From Takakia lepidozioides (taxonomy: Eukaryota; Streptophyta; Takakiopsida; Takakiales; Takakiaceae), in assembly GCA_030704615.1 (NCBI GenBank), contig CM060733.1, positions 11,782,001 to 11,842,000 of the forward strand: DNA of 60,000 nucleotides, in the 5' to 3' direction. A program made the position numbers and the translations under genes. Under the pieces are notes generated by a model. That model was not told where the DNA came from and did no database searches. It saw nothing but the letters and a program-made list of their open reading frames with translations. Below are positions 10,301 to 20,314 of this stretch, piece after piece. Numbering within the stretch: the stretch's first letter is position 1; each line of letters starts with the position of its first letter.

Positions 10301-11905
10301 GTGTTAAAGTGGAACAAGCAGTTGGTAGACTGACAAATCAGCAAGCTGGAGATCATCACCTGTGATTACGACATCTGTAAGATTATCTCCCTGGATGAGG
10401 CTGCTGTATCTTCCACCAGGAAGCTCTAGGCCACGACCATAGGATGGAAGAGGATCAACTACTGGGAACAACTCTGTTTCCTGTCATGACAACAAGAAGG
10501 ATTGAGGTAAGCATTACACTCGATCTTACTAAAAAATGAGAACACCCAACAAACAGAGATCTGGATTTTAACCTTCAGAGTTTCCACATGAAGGACATCC
10601 AATCTCAGAGTAAGACCTAGCTTTTATAATTCATTGAGTGGACATTCCATCGACCTCTCATTTCAGATATTGACAGCTATGATCCACAATAACAATGTAG
10701 GAAGTCTCTTGCATGTGACACACCCAGCCATCGCACTAACACAAAAGGTGGGGGGGAACCTATTGGCCTCCATTTCTTCTAAATTCTGACCTCACACCAT
10801 AAACGCGCCTAACAGAGCAAAATGAGGAGAAACCTAAGCACATGCCAAAGATAACTTAATGCTCCACAGAAGTTGATGTTTTGAATCATTATGGAAAAGG
10901 TTGAATTGCTACAGTGATCACTGGGATCAGCATTAGGTGATAGAGCAAGAAGGAGAGACTACCAATCACTGTTGCATTCCTCCTTTCTATCAGGAACGGC
11001 TGCTTCTGAGCTGCTTGGCGAAGTGGCCTCGTCCATGTCACATCATGGTCTGGCAGATGAGAGTAATCACCTCATGATTAAACTTGTCATCATCCTAAAC
11101 AGTGATCCATCATCAGTCATCATCCTAATCACCTCAGTCCAAATATAAGGAGATCATACCTGCGATCCAAGAAGTGTGGCCCCTTCATCCAAATACAGAG
11201 TAAGATGGCTGATAAGATTGAAGCTCCCAGTCAGCCATTGTCCTGGTGGGATGTATAGCTGTGCGCCTCCTTTGCCAGCAAATGTGCGCAAATAGAAGAT
11301 TGCATTTTCAAATGCATGGGTGTTCAGGAACTTGCCATCCCCTATGGCACCAAACTCTGTAATTGACACAGAATGTGGCCGGACCTGGCGGTCACTCACT
11401 CCGTGTTCACAGCTTGCTGGGACCTGCCAGAGAGTGTTTTATATGAGGGAAACATTTCTTTCGACTGAGATAGGAATGGAGAAAATCGTCTGCTTCGTTC
11501 CAGAAAGTGATTATCAATTGCTTATAATTGAATCCGTGCTGCAGAGGCCGAAGAAGGCCTCTGACACACAAAAATGTAAATGACCAGTTTCATCAGTTTC
11601 TTTTCAAAAGTTTCCAGCATTCTCATTCATGCAGGAGGTAAATTCATACTACACTAGATGGTTTGGTATACTCACCACAATCATAGAGTAGAGTTACACT
11701 GTAATTCTAGAAGCGGACGGGTATTCGGTGGCCTTACTCTTATATCAACGAAAATAGTCTCCTGGAAATCTGAATCCGTCCCGGACTCATTGGTGGCATC
11801 AGCTGAGAGACCAAAATTGCAATTTTGCCATCGATTCTCGAGACTAAGGCAGCTAAGCATCAGCACTAGAACGCGAAAAGCCTGGGACCCTGGCTTTCCC
11901 CACAT
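7361..11905 (-). CDS. Polygalacturonase-like glycoside hydrolase family 28 protein (seven exons)
   Basis: Joined minus-strand exons: 11698-11905, 11160-11416, 10360-10480, 9203-9377, 8731-8801, 8004-8209 and 7361-7783. They total 1461 bases, giving 486 residues plus stop. All six introns (281, 679, 982, 401, 521 and 220 bases) have GT..AG ends with matching phases. I chose the ATG at 11905 because it opens a signal-peptide-like start (MWGKPGSQAFRVLVLMLSCL), fitting a secreted cell-wall protein. The fold begins at RPHSVSITEFGAIGDG. Plant GH28 landmarks follow: LPSYGRGLELPG, NGTIDGQGSIWW, SPDTDGIDP (residues 269-277), KSGWDEYG, GSEMSGGV (335-342) and GRGGYI. The family cleaves pectic polygalacturonan; this clade resembles Arabidopsis 'probable polygalacturonase' genes of the At3g62110 type. 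Oddities: the usual GDD catalytic motif reads GGD (residues 293-295), and the usual RIK reads KMS (360-362). It may be a weak or non-catalytic relative. The 5' leader probably lies at about 11906-12700. Confidence 0.88.
8490..8715. repeat. Short dispersed repeat inside intron 5 of the polygalacturonase-like gene
   Basis: The segment with GCTACGGCAAAC and GTCTTATGAGTACA occurs twice in direct orientation (about 8541 and about 8677). Between them is CAGCCCCTGACAAAGG..CTCAAACTGAGC..GGGGTCAATGGCCA. The reverse complement of this whole stretch recurs at about 59727-59850. It lies wholly within the intron at 8210-8730, so splicing need not be affected. Confidence 0.65.
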
Positions 11906-14900
11906 CTCCAACCTGCCGCCTCAGTGTGACAGCACTCTTCTACCGGCATATACCATGCTCCCTCGCCTGAATCTACAGTCAAATCAGCTTGGAGATTCCA
12001 TGCCAAACCAGCAGTCTTCTGCAATCTCAAAGCGACATCAGAAGCAGAGGAAACCGATAGTAGAGCACGCAGGCTGACGAGAATCGCACTAAAAAAAATT
12101 TCCAGCTTCTTCGCCGTCCGCAAGCTCACAAACCTTTCAGCCTTAGTCGACCTGACTAATCATAGCACACACAGCACTCCTCATTAAGACTTTTCTTAGC
12201 CGCGGGGCCAGAAAAATTCCGTGGTGACACCATCTCCTTCCGAGCAACACAGCAAAAAAAATGTGAGAGATTTCCAGTCGTGTGATGGATTCACACGGTC
12301 GACGAAACCTACAACTGGCGACCTCTGTGATTATTGCTCTCGCCGTTCTGCTTATGTACACAAGCCGATCACTCCTCCTCCTCCTCCTCTTCTCGCACAC
12401 CGATCTGCACAGCACGGTCGTCAGCCATAAAAGCTCCGATCCAGCTGCGCAGCATCCTCTGTTCTGCGCTCGCTGCGCCCGAGACTCTTTAGTTTTGCCA
12501 GAGCCCTCCCTGCGCGGCGATACTCCCTCCCTGCGTGGCGACCGCCCTCTCATGTGCTCGCCCTGCCACGCCTGCCTTCCTTCCTTCTTTTCGCCCCCCC
12601 ACGTCACTTCTTCGACCGCATTCATCCATTACACGATCATTCATCCATGGTCGAACGTCTAGAAACGGTTGACGGGAAAGCCTGGTGACTTCCCATGGTT
12701 TCTTTTTCATTTTATTTTCTATTTTTATTTAACAATTGTGTTTTACAGCTATACTTGGAGTCAGTTGGAGTGCCTCTTCGGGAGCCGGATAACTTATAAA
12801 TATAAAGCTTAAAGAAACAAAATTAGGGGCGTAGTAAAAATGGCACGTGGCCCCTATGGGCCTGGGTGGGCCCATCCGGCCCTAAAGTTGGCAATACTAA
12901 ATAGCGACAATTGAAAATGTGATGAAATGGAGCAATTTGTGGCGAAACTGAGGCGCAATCACGGCCTCACTGATCTAACTAACCATGGTTGTGTCAGGCA
13001 CATGCTGCTTTTCATGTAGCATCTCGAGGGAACCTTCCCCTGGTTATCGAATATTCTACGTCGCTTATCGAAAGCTGTTTGGATTCTGTCCTTCGGATGA
13101 CTCTGGAAGAAGAGGAGCAAAATGACGCTCCTCTATGCCACCATAGCGAGAAGCTTGCGGTTAAGTCCCAAGCGTAGTGAGGATGGCGATGGCTTCCTGG
13201 AACACCTACCCATGAAACCTTGAAGCTTTCTTCATGGCCGCAGTGACCTGGAGGCACCGTGAGGGACCATGTCCTTGTTGCATCCATGTCAGTCACTTCA
13301 CAGACGATCCAAATTAGTTGGGCGAGAGCCTTTCAAATTCAACGAGCTGATGCGTCAGGTAGGAGCCATTTCCATCCTCTATCTTCTCCCTTGATCACAG
13401 CTAAGGCCATGCAGGTCAATCTTGTGGGTGATTTGGAGCCATAGCTTAACATTGTAAAGCACAGCCAAATCAGCAGCTTTCTTCAGGGTCCAGTGCGATT
13501 TGCTATCCTGGAAGTTGCCATCAAGTAACTTTCAGATACCGGTATCTTTTTGATGACTGAAGCACTGAATGGGGGACAATGAGCTAAGATTGAATGAAGG
13601 AGCGAGTTCATTTGTCGTGTCTGAGAGAAGAGAACTGTTGGTTTGAGGGAAGTCACAAGCGTGCCAGGTTCTGAGTTCTGAGACTAGGTGCTAGGATTCA
13701 CTTTGGTGTCGAGATCGTTTTCTTCGGTCCACAGTTGCTGCAACGAGCCTACTTGTGGTTTGCGATTCTTGCCTGAGCTGTCGCACGGGTGTAGTTATGG
13801 GAGTGCGGTTCGCTGCTCTCCTGAGCGGACAGGAGAGGCCATACTTGAGGCCCCGTTTCTCCGCCCGGTGAAAGGGAGAGGAGCCTCATGTCACGCAGAC
13901 TATCGGGCCCGGCTGTGAATTGGGTTTCCAACTTGGCAATTCCAGACCCAGGACATCGCGGGTGATGGCTATGACGGCTCCCCGGCCTCCAGGGATAATG
14001 AAGAGAGGTATGGACTTGCAAATCTTTCATACGAGCATTCAGGTCTCTAAACTGCGTGCGGACAGAGCAGATCAGATATTGTATAGAACCCATCTCAGCA
14101 GAAACTCCATCCATCTTGTGCTATGGTCAAGGAGAAGTATAATCGACAAGCCTGTCCTCCTTCCAACAGCTCCTCAGTTGCTTCCTGGCATAACTCCTGG
14201 GGGAAATTCAGCAGGAGTCGCAAGAGGATTACTCCTTAATGTAAAGAGCCAATTTCCACAGATGCGCGGCACATTGCTACGGGCAGTGCAGAGCGGCAAT
14301 CGCCTATCAAACCGAGGGTTGGATACAGGGCAGATATTTATGTGATCATGAGCCAAACATCAAACCTCTTTCAGCTAGTTGCCGGGATCATGATATAGTT
14401 CAAAGTTTTGGACTTTGACAATGGCATCCCCAGTTTCAAGAAGATTGGGTATGTGGGCGATCTTGTTTGGTATGATGGGGGAGCTTCCAGTACCCTGAGA
14501 CAGGTTGACACCTATTCCTTCTACTGGTCAAATCCTCCAAGAGGTTTCAAAGTTCACTAGCCTGGATTTTTTAGTTACAAACAAGAGACTTGAGCTCCCA
14601 GCTTTACAGACACAATTAATCTGAAGAAAGAAATAAGATAAAAATAAAGTTAACATCCAAAGAACTGCTGTTTGTTCTGGGTACTTATTAGCATGTACTC
14701 AACAGAGACTGTTCCGGTTTCACTGTCAGCCATGTTGCTCAGCCTGTTCCTGGTCCAGTGAGGCCTACGTACAATTATGAGGACCAGAAGTTGAACATAC
14801 CGATCCGTTCCGATGAGGCAAGAGAGGTAGGAAAGGCTCGACTCTGTCAGTGATACTATGCAGTTCGGACAGGCTCCTCCCTGTCAGTCTGAGACAGGAA

Positions 14901-14985
14901 TCTGCCAACACAGTGCCCACAACAATATAAAACCGTTCAGTCAATCCAGGGGTTTGTGCCTCGGTATATGGAGTGTCATTACTAC
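11906..14985. other. Intergenic stretch without a recognised gene
   Basis: The lower part (to about 12700) is the likely promoter and leader of the polygalacturonase-like gene, with a CT-rich, C-rich segment at about 12370-12620. Open frames of 120-160 codons on both strands here have low-complexity Arg/Gly/Ser content and no family resemblance. At 13750-14350 both strands have moderate open frames. One minus-strand stretch reads like protein (IIPGGRGAVIAITRDVLGLE), but I cannot assign it, and it may be an old transposon relic. Confidence 0.4.
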
Positions 14986-16301
14986 TTGGACTGCACTTAC
15001 ACGTTCGAACAATCTGCAGTTCAAACTCCTGAGTTAAGAGTCAAGACCACACAATCTAGCTATAAACATTGCCTTCCTTTCGGCAATCCTTGTCTTCCTG
15101 GAGGCGTCTTTGTAACTGGAAGGTACAACGAAGATAGGAAACCATCTAAGGATTGAATGTCTTGTTGCTCTCAAATTATACAGACTAAACATGTTGATGT
15201 GCGGGTTTTTTCGCTGGAGTAAGAAAATGGAGGCCTGTTTTTCAGACAGGGCTGGACGAATGTGAGCGAGCGAGGCAGAGGCAGCTTACCTTCCCCCTCG
15301 GCAGGCGTCCAGTCTGCCACAGATTCTGATCTGGCGCTTGGGGATCCTTGTAAGTGAGAGTCTTTCTGTGTGTTGGATACGGGAAAGTTATTTTTGCTGA
15401 AGTTTGCCTACCTGGGTTGGCTTCAGGGGATCTGTATATAAGTGAGTCGATTGGACACCTTGGTCTCACCTTCTAGAGTCTCGTTCTCTTCGGGGTGCTT
15501 GTAAGAGAGTATCGGGAAGTTTACAAGTCGGTTGCTCATTCTTCGGGATACTCACAGGTTACAGTTGCTTTGATGTTCAATTGCTGTCGTCATTTCGCAG
15601 GTGTTTGATTGTCCAGATTATCACAAGCTAGAACTGCCTGTTGTTGAACCTCACAGACTGGAGTTTCTTATTTTCCGATTGTTTACATTCTCAAGGGTGC
15701 TTTCCATCAGTTTGTGACCGGCTAGATTTGCGTATTGTTGGAGATTTTCAGTCTAGAGTGGATCTCCTCAGAAGTCTAACAAGCCAAGCGGCTTGTTCTC
15801 ATAGGAAGATGTGTTTTGCTCAGACCCTCAGAAATTCTGCACTTGGCTGAATCTTTGTGTACCCCAAAGAGAACCATTTTTGCCATTTCTGTTCCACAAG
15901 AAAATACATATGAAATGTCTGAGAGCATACAGCAAGTCTGCCTGGCCGAAGATGAAAGCAAAAGTTGCACGAATAGCACACATTTCCGCAGATTCAATTG
16001 CAACGTCAGTTGCGGCATTTAGTACTAAGGGCTTGCTCAAGCTGGCTCGCCTTCTTGCTCCATGCCTGCTTCTGCAAGTCTCTTTCCTGCATACAGACAA
16101 TTTATGTCAGTGTCAATGGATGGCCTATGAAGGACCCCTCAACCACTCAGGCATTGTCATCAATGATCCCAATTGACATCGAAGCTAGGGATTAGTGTAG
16201 AACTTCTGACTTTTTTGCTCAAAATTGGATGCTTCAATGATGGAAAGGGCTCAAGAAAATGTGTTGCAATCCCACATGGCTACAACAAATGTACCTGTCT
16301 T
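14986..16301. repeat. Duplicated block A, copy 1 (3' flank of the amine oxidase)
   Basis: About 1.3 kb that is closely repeated in the same orientation at 26424-27803. It starts with GGACTGCACTTACACG.TCGAACAATCTGC and ends with GGCTACAACAAATG.ACCTGTCTT. The copies differ by scattered substitutions and small indels; copy 2 has two insertions, near 27325-27362 and 27405-27470. It contains a TATA-like CTGTATATAAGTGAG on the plus strand (about 15430). In copy 2 this block lies just downstream of the last amine-oxidase exon; here it abuts block B directly. Confidence 0.85.
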
Positions 16302-16306
16302 ACATA

Positions 16307-16668
16307 TTTATTTGGCACTCTCAGCTTGTACCTACCAGTCTAGACAATGTCTGAGCAGCCATGAGGCTCTTAAAACTCATGTCCGTCTCTAGTTGGCCTG
16401 GTTACTCTTTCCTCTCGTCTCCTGGGATAAAGAAACGTAAGTTCAGCTAACAAAAACCCATAACAAACCAAGAAGCTGAGACTGAAACCTAAGGGTAAGG
16501 TTCTACAGGCATGTGACTCTTTTTGTTAATAGCTGGGATATCAAGAGATTGTCAGTCTTTTGACAACCACTCAGTGCCATCTTTCAGTGATTTCCCCACA
16601 AATCCTTTGCAGGATCCAACACCATAATTTCTACATCATCATGATGCTCATATTCACAATTACAGGAT
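16307..16668. repeat. Duplicated block B, copy 1 (amine oxidase intron)
   Basis: About 360 bases repeated at 29292-29655 in the same orientation, with few differences. It runs from TTGGCACTCTCAGCTTGT to CATCATCATGATGCTC. In copy 2 it lies upstream of exon D; here it lies downstream of exon C. It therefore represents the intron between the two exon groups in the ancestral gene. Confidence 0.85.
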
Positions 16669-16907
16669 AGATCACTACAGAACAAGGAGTTAGATGTATA
16701 ATTTCTAGTTAACAATGAGGGCGCAGTAGCTTATTTTGTTGTGGAACAGCTCAAACAAGGTTTGAGGCCTTCTCTTTAGACCTCCAAATGAGAGGAATAA
16801 CTGCTTCAGCCTTTCTGCTTGAAGTGCAAAAGAAATTTTCGAGAATTTGTGCATTTCTATCACATACAATATCCAGAATGTAGCCTTAAAGGATCTGATA
16901 TGCATAC

Positions 16908-17960
16908 CTGCCAGACAGGATAGTAACCCCGGCATAATAAAAGAATTCAGTTCCAGGTCCTGTGGGCCAGAACTTGTATGGGAATTTAAGAAATATTTTT
17001 GTGTAGATAGCCATGTCAAACTGAAATATTGCTTTGAGCTTCCAGAACTGTACAAAAACACACAAAAATTACATCCATACAAGCAAAACTCTAATTCTTC
17101 AGCAAATATTCAAGCTCCACAAAGTCATGGAGCCATGCTTGTGGACCAGCAACCATATTGTATTAAGCAGAAAGAGGCAGACCTTACCGGTAGATCTGGC
17201 TCAAATCTGATTAGTTTACTCTGTAGGACCCCCAGACTCACAGTTGCAATTGCATACTCAGCTGTGTACAGTGACCCATCTTCCGTCAGCACTGTGACCC
17301 CTTTTGACGAATGTTTTATCTGTCGAACCACCTGAAAGCATCCACGAAACAGGAGCCATATCATACATACATGGTCCAGTTGAATTTCTAGGAGAGTACC
17401 TTTATTGATCTCATCTGGCTTTCCTGTCCACCTTACTGGCAGTATGTTTCAGTAAACACAGGACAAAATAAAGAACCCTTAACAGCTGTTGAAGGGTGAG
17501 GTGAGCTTATTTAGAACAGATTTCAGCGCTACCCAACTATTCTGCAGACTGTTTGCACAACTGCTGTCATCTATGAACACATTGAATTCAATATCACCAC
17601 AGAGTCCCTGGGGGAATGCAAGCAGAACAAAACACAGCGAAACTCGTCCACTGTAGGAGCTTGGACCTTGAGCCAATCTTCTCAAATCAGCTACCAACAT
17701 GAAGCATTGCATGTCCCCAAAGTTGGGCAGAGACACAGAAGACAGGGTTCCTAGTAGACCATAGACTCTCACCCACCTTACCTTGTTCAACTTGACATGG
17801 GGATCAGTGATCACACCATCATGATTTTCAAGGAATTGGTTTGCCAAGTGTTCAACTATCACTTTACCTCGCTTGTCACACACAAAGTAAGTATCCTGCC
17901 CGAAGTTGGCAAAAGTGGGGAGTGACTGGGTGTTCTTGAGACCCGTTATCCGGGGTGGCT
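16908..17960 (-). pseudogene. Polyamine oxidase, copy 1: middle exons only
   Basis: Three minus-strand exons can be read with good splice sites: 17782-17960 (PPRITGLKNTQSLPTF..NFG, then VCDKRGK), 17188-17331 (VVRQIKHSSKGVTV, TEDGSLYTAEYAIATVSLGV) and 16908-17047 ([19 protein letters not shown], then [19 protein letters not shown]). These match the central part of plant flavin-dependent polyamine oxidases, which oxidise spermidine or spermine and yield hydrogen peroxide. The exons encode about 154 residues of the family's roughly 500. The N-terminal FAD-binding GxGxxG region is not found between 17961 and the neighbouring F-box gene. The C-terminal exons are missing because block B runs straight into block A. 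It is a truncated copy and cannot make a working enzyme. The missing C-terminal part survives in copy 2 at 27896-29152. Confidence 0.85.
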
Positions 17961-18445
17961 CTGCATTCAAAACATCTCATCAAACAATGATTTACTACTT
18001 TGCTCTGAGAGTAAATATCAAATTTCTGATGCAGCGATCTTGGAATCTTGATCCTGAATGCTGCAAGTGTTCCCAGGAGGGGTGGAAAGAGAGACTCTCA
18101 TTAAGGAAAAGTATCAAGTGACGTGAAATGGTACTTAATTCCGTGGGAAGGTCAAAGAAGGAAAGGAATGAAGAAGCAGCTTTACTAGCTTGAACAGAAT
18201 AGTGACACTGAAGAAGGATCTTCTGTCTGGGACCTGGTCACCATTTTTCAGCTGCAACCGCTGGAGCATAAAATCCAGAAGTATGTTGACAAATAGCACA
18301 AAGACAACCCGTGGTCTAATGGCATTTTAGGGATCTGCAGAAGTTTTCTGTGGTGTGTGATCTGAAAACTCACTACAGTACCCTACTTGCGACTATCATA
18401 CCTAATCTACAGTATATGACAACAACATCACAATGTATCCGTATT

Positions 18446-20026
18446 TTATGTCCTTCTGTTAAAGAATCTTCCCCCTTTCTGACCCACTCCTGTGCCTGCA
18501 AGACCAGCAGCCAAAAGAGACTTGGCATCCGGCCTCCAGAGCAATTCCTTCATTGTTAGAAAGCGGCCAGAAAGAGCAGGACTCATCTCTGAATCCCTAA
18601 TGTTGCCACAAAAGGTCACTCGCAATCTCTGCAGATCCTTGCAAGCCTGTACCACCTGATCCAATCCAGCAGTGGTGACCAGAGAGCAACCTGCTAATCC
18701 TAGCAGCTTAATTCGCTTGCAACTAGCGGCAAGACCGAAGGTTAGGTCGTCCAATCCCCAACAATCCTGAAACTCGAGCTCCCTCACAAAAACGCATACA
18801 GTCAGCAACGCTGCAAAGCCTGCCCGGTCCCGGAGATCACAACGCACGAGTTGTAGACGTTCAATAGCCTTACAACGGCCCAAGTGCTGTGCTGGCCCAG
18901 GGTTTCGATCAATCTGCTTGCACCCTTCGAGGCGTAAGGTCTTCAAACAAGTCAAAAATGATATCGCTGCAACCCAACCCTCGTAGAAACCCTTGTTTGA
19001 GAGGGTTAACTCTTCCAACATTACACAACACTTTCCTATAGCAGAAATTCCTTCATAACTAGCTTCGCATCCGCTCAGTTCTAAGCTGACCAATCTGCGA
19101 AATGTGCGGCTCATAATTGTGAGACCAATATCAGTAAAGGTGCAGTGATAGAAGCCTGTCACAGATCCCATCAATCTCACAATCTGCAAATTCTCACATG
19201 CAGAAACCGCTCTTAAAGTCTCATCTGTGCACTGAAAGAGTTCCAACTCCTGAAGCATAGGACAATTCGTGGCTATCCTTGCAATCCCTGTCTCTGACCC
19301 GGACTTTTTCTTGACGAATTGCTCCCCTCCAGTCCAACTAATCACCGTATCTGTCGCGCCCTTCAAGGGAGGACTATAACCAGATAAAGACTCTGCTTTT
19401 GTATCCGTTTGGAAAATGAAATCACCACCGACATCCTTCTCCCCGTTTCCATCTTTCTCCCCCTTGCTGTCTTTCTCAATGCCATTTGGCACAGATTCCT
19501 GAGCAACCTCCCTTGCAATGGAGCCATCCCTGCCCAAGTAAGTTTCTCTTCTGACGTCGACTACACACAGTCTTTGCAGTCCGGGGCAGGTATCGGCCAA
19601 AACCTTGAGGCCATTGTCCAGCTTGGCGGGAGAAAGCTGTTGCTCCTCTATACAATGCTCGATTGAACAAGGATCCACTGCATCACAACTAAGCTGGACA
19701 GTGAGGCCCTGATGAGTGAGAAGAATAGCAGAACCCCTTTGCTGGCGGGAGGTGGAAATACATGCCCGCGTGAGGTCCACATCCGTCAAGTTGGGAAACC
19801 TTGCAGTCATGCGTCCACTCTCCAGAAACCTCCATTCCTGGACCTTTATCGAGAGCTTCAAAAGGCCATGTAGTTTCATCCAACGCTTACAAACGAGAGA
19901 ATAATGCGGTGAGGGAGGTAAGAGCTTCAAAATCCTCACTAAAAGTTCGTCATTCCAGCTGCTAGTCAAGTCCCCGCTGGTGGTTTTCCAAAAGTCTATC
20001 TTGTTTCCCAGGCCTTTGCTCCGCAT
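18446..20026 (-). CDS. F-box/LRR protein of the At-B type
   Basis: This is a single-exon gene of 526 residues with an ATG at 20026 and a TAA stop at 18446. The F-box lies at about residues 21-50 (SWNDELLVRILKLLPPSP, then YSLVCKRWMKL). Leucine-rich repeats of the RNI type follow, for example CPMLQELELFQC, LMGSVTGFYHCTF, RLVSLELSGCEASYEG, KTLRLEGCKQIDRNPGP, ELEFQDCWGLDD and GLAGCSLVTTAGLD. The C-terminus has the family signature LKELxWRPD..SLL followed by GTGVGQKGGRFF. A polar insertion (about residues 175-260, with an EKDSKGEKDGNGEKD stretch) interrupts the LRR region. In this family the F-box docks onto SKP1 in an SCF ubiquitin ligase and the LRRs bind the substrate; the substrate is unknown. 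The frame can be opened 13 codons further upstream only with a GTG, so the ATG is preferred. A (TC)n tract lies in the leader, and a LINE poly(A) end sits about 290 bases upstream. Confidence 0.9.
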   Translation of the reverse strand: MRSKGLGNKIDFWKTTSGDLTSSWNDELLVRILKLLPPSPHYSLVCKRWMKLHGLLKLSIKVQEWRFLESGRMTARFPNLTDVDLTRACISTSRQQRGSAILLTHQGLTVQLSCDAVDPCSIEHCIEEQQLSPAKLDNGLKVLADTCPGLQRLCVVDVRRETYLGRDGSIAREVAQESVPNGIEKDSKGEKDGNGEKDVGGDFIFQTDTKAESLSGYSPPLKGATDTVISWTGGEQFVKKKSGSETGIARIATNCPMLQELELFQCTDETLRAVSACENLQIVRLMGSVTGFYHCTFTDIGLTIMSRTFRRLVSLELSGCEASYEGISAIGKCCVMLEELTLSNKGFYEGWVAAISFLTCLKTLRLEGCKQIDRNPGPAQHLGRCKAIERLQLVRCDLRDRAGFAALLTVCVFVRELEFQDCWGLDDLTFGLAASCKRIKLLGLAGCSLVTTAGLDQVVQACKDLQRLRVTFCGNIRDSEMSPALSGRFLTMKELLWRPDAKSLLAAGLAGTGVGQKGGRFFNRRT

Positions 20027-20143
20027 AGTTGCAAAGTTCAAAACCCTGTGCTTGATCCTCCTCACGCGAATCTGAACATGTACCCTCTGTCTCCTTTCCT
20101 CCTCACACTAATTAATCTAAATACCTATCTCCGTCCCCTCTTC

Positions 20144-20146
<3 letters not shown>

Positions 20147-20177
<31 letters not shown>
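20147..20177. repeat. (TC)n microsatellite in the F-box gene leader
   Basis: About 15 TC dinucleotides on the plus strand, i.e. a GA tract on the coding strand 120-150 bases upstream of the F-box start codon. Such tracts are common in plant 5' leaders and promoters. Confidence 0.85.
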
Positions 20178-20181
<4 letters not shown>

Positions 20182-20314
20182 CTGTGCAAAGTTAAAGCAC
20201 TCGTGGCTCTATCTCTGTGGCAAGCTTCACATGCAATCCCTGGAGCCTGTACAAGACGCGTGCGTGTGGACCTTCCTGGCCACGACCCCTTTCGGCACAA
20301 CTCCAGCGTTGCTC

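Noticed and set aside
12143-12662. Open frames of 126-160 codons on both strands
   Set aside because: Arg/Gly/Ser-rich low-complexity content in the GC-rich leader of the polygalacturonase-like gene; overlapping frames on both strands suggest base composition, not coding.
13749-14345. Overlapping frames of 121 and 141 codons on opposite strands
   Set aside because: One short stretch reads like protein, but no family is recognised and neither frame has a supporting start or splice sites. Mentioned in the intergenic entry only.
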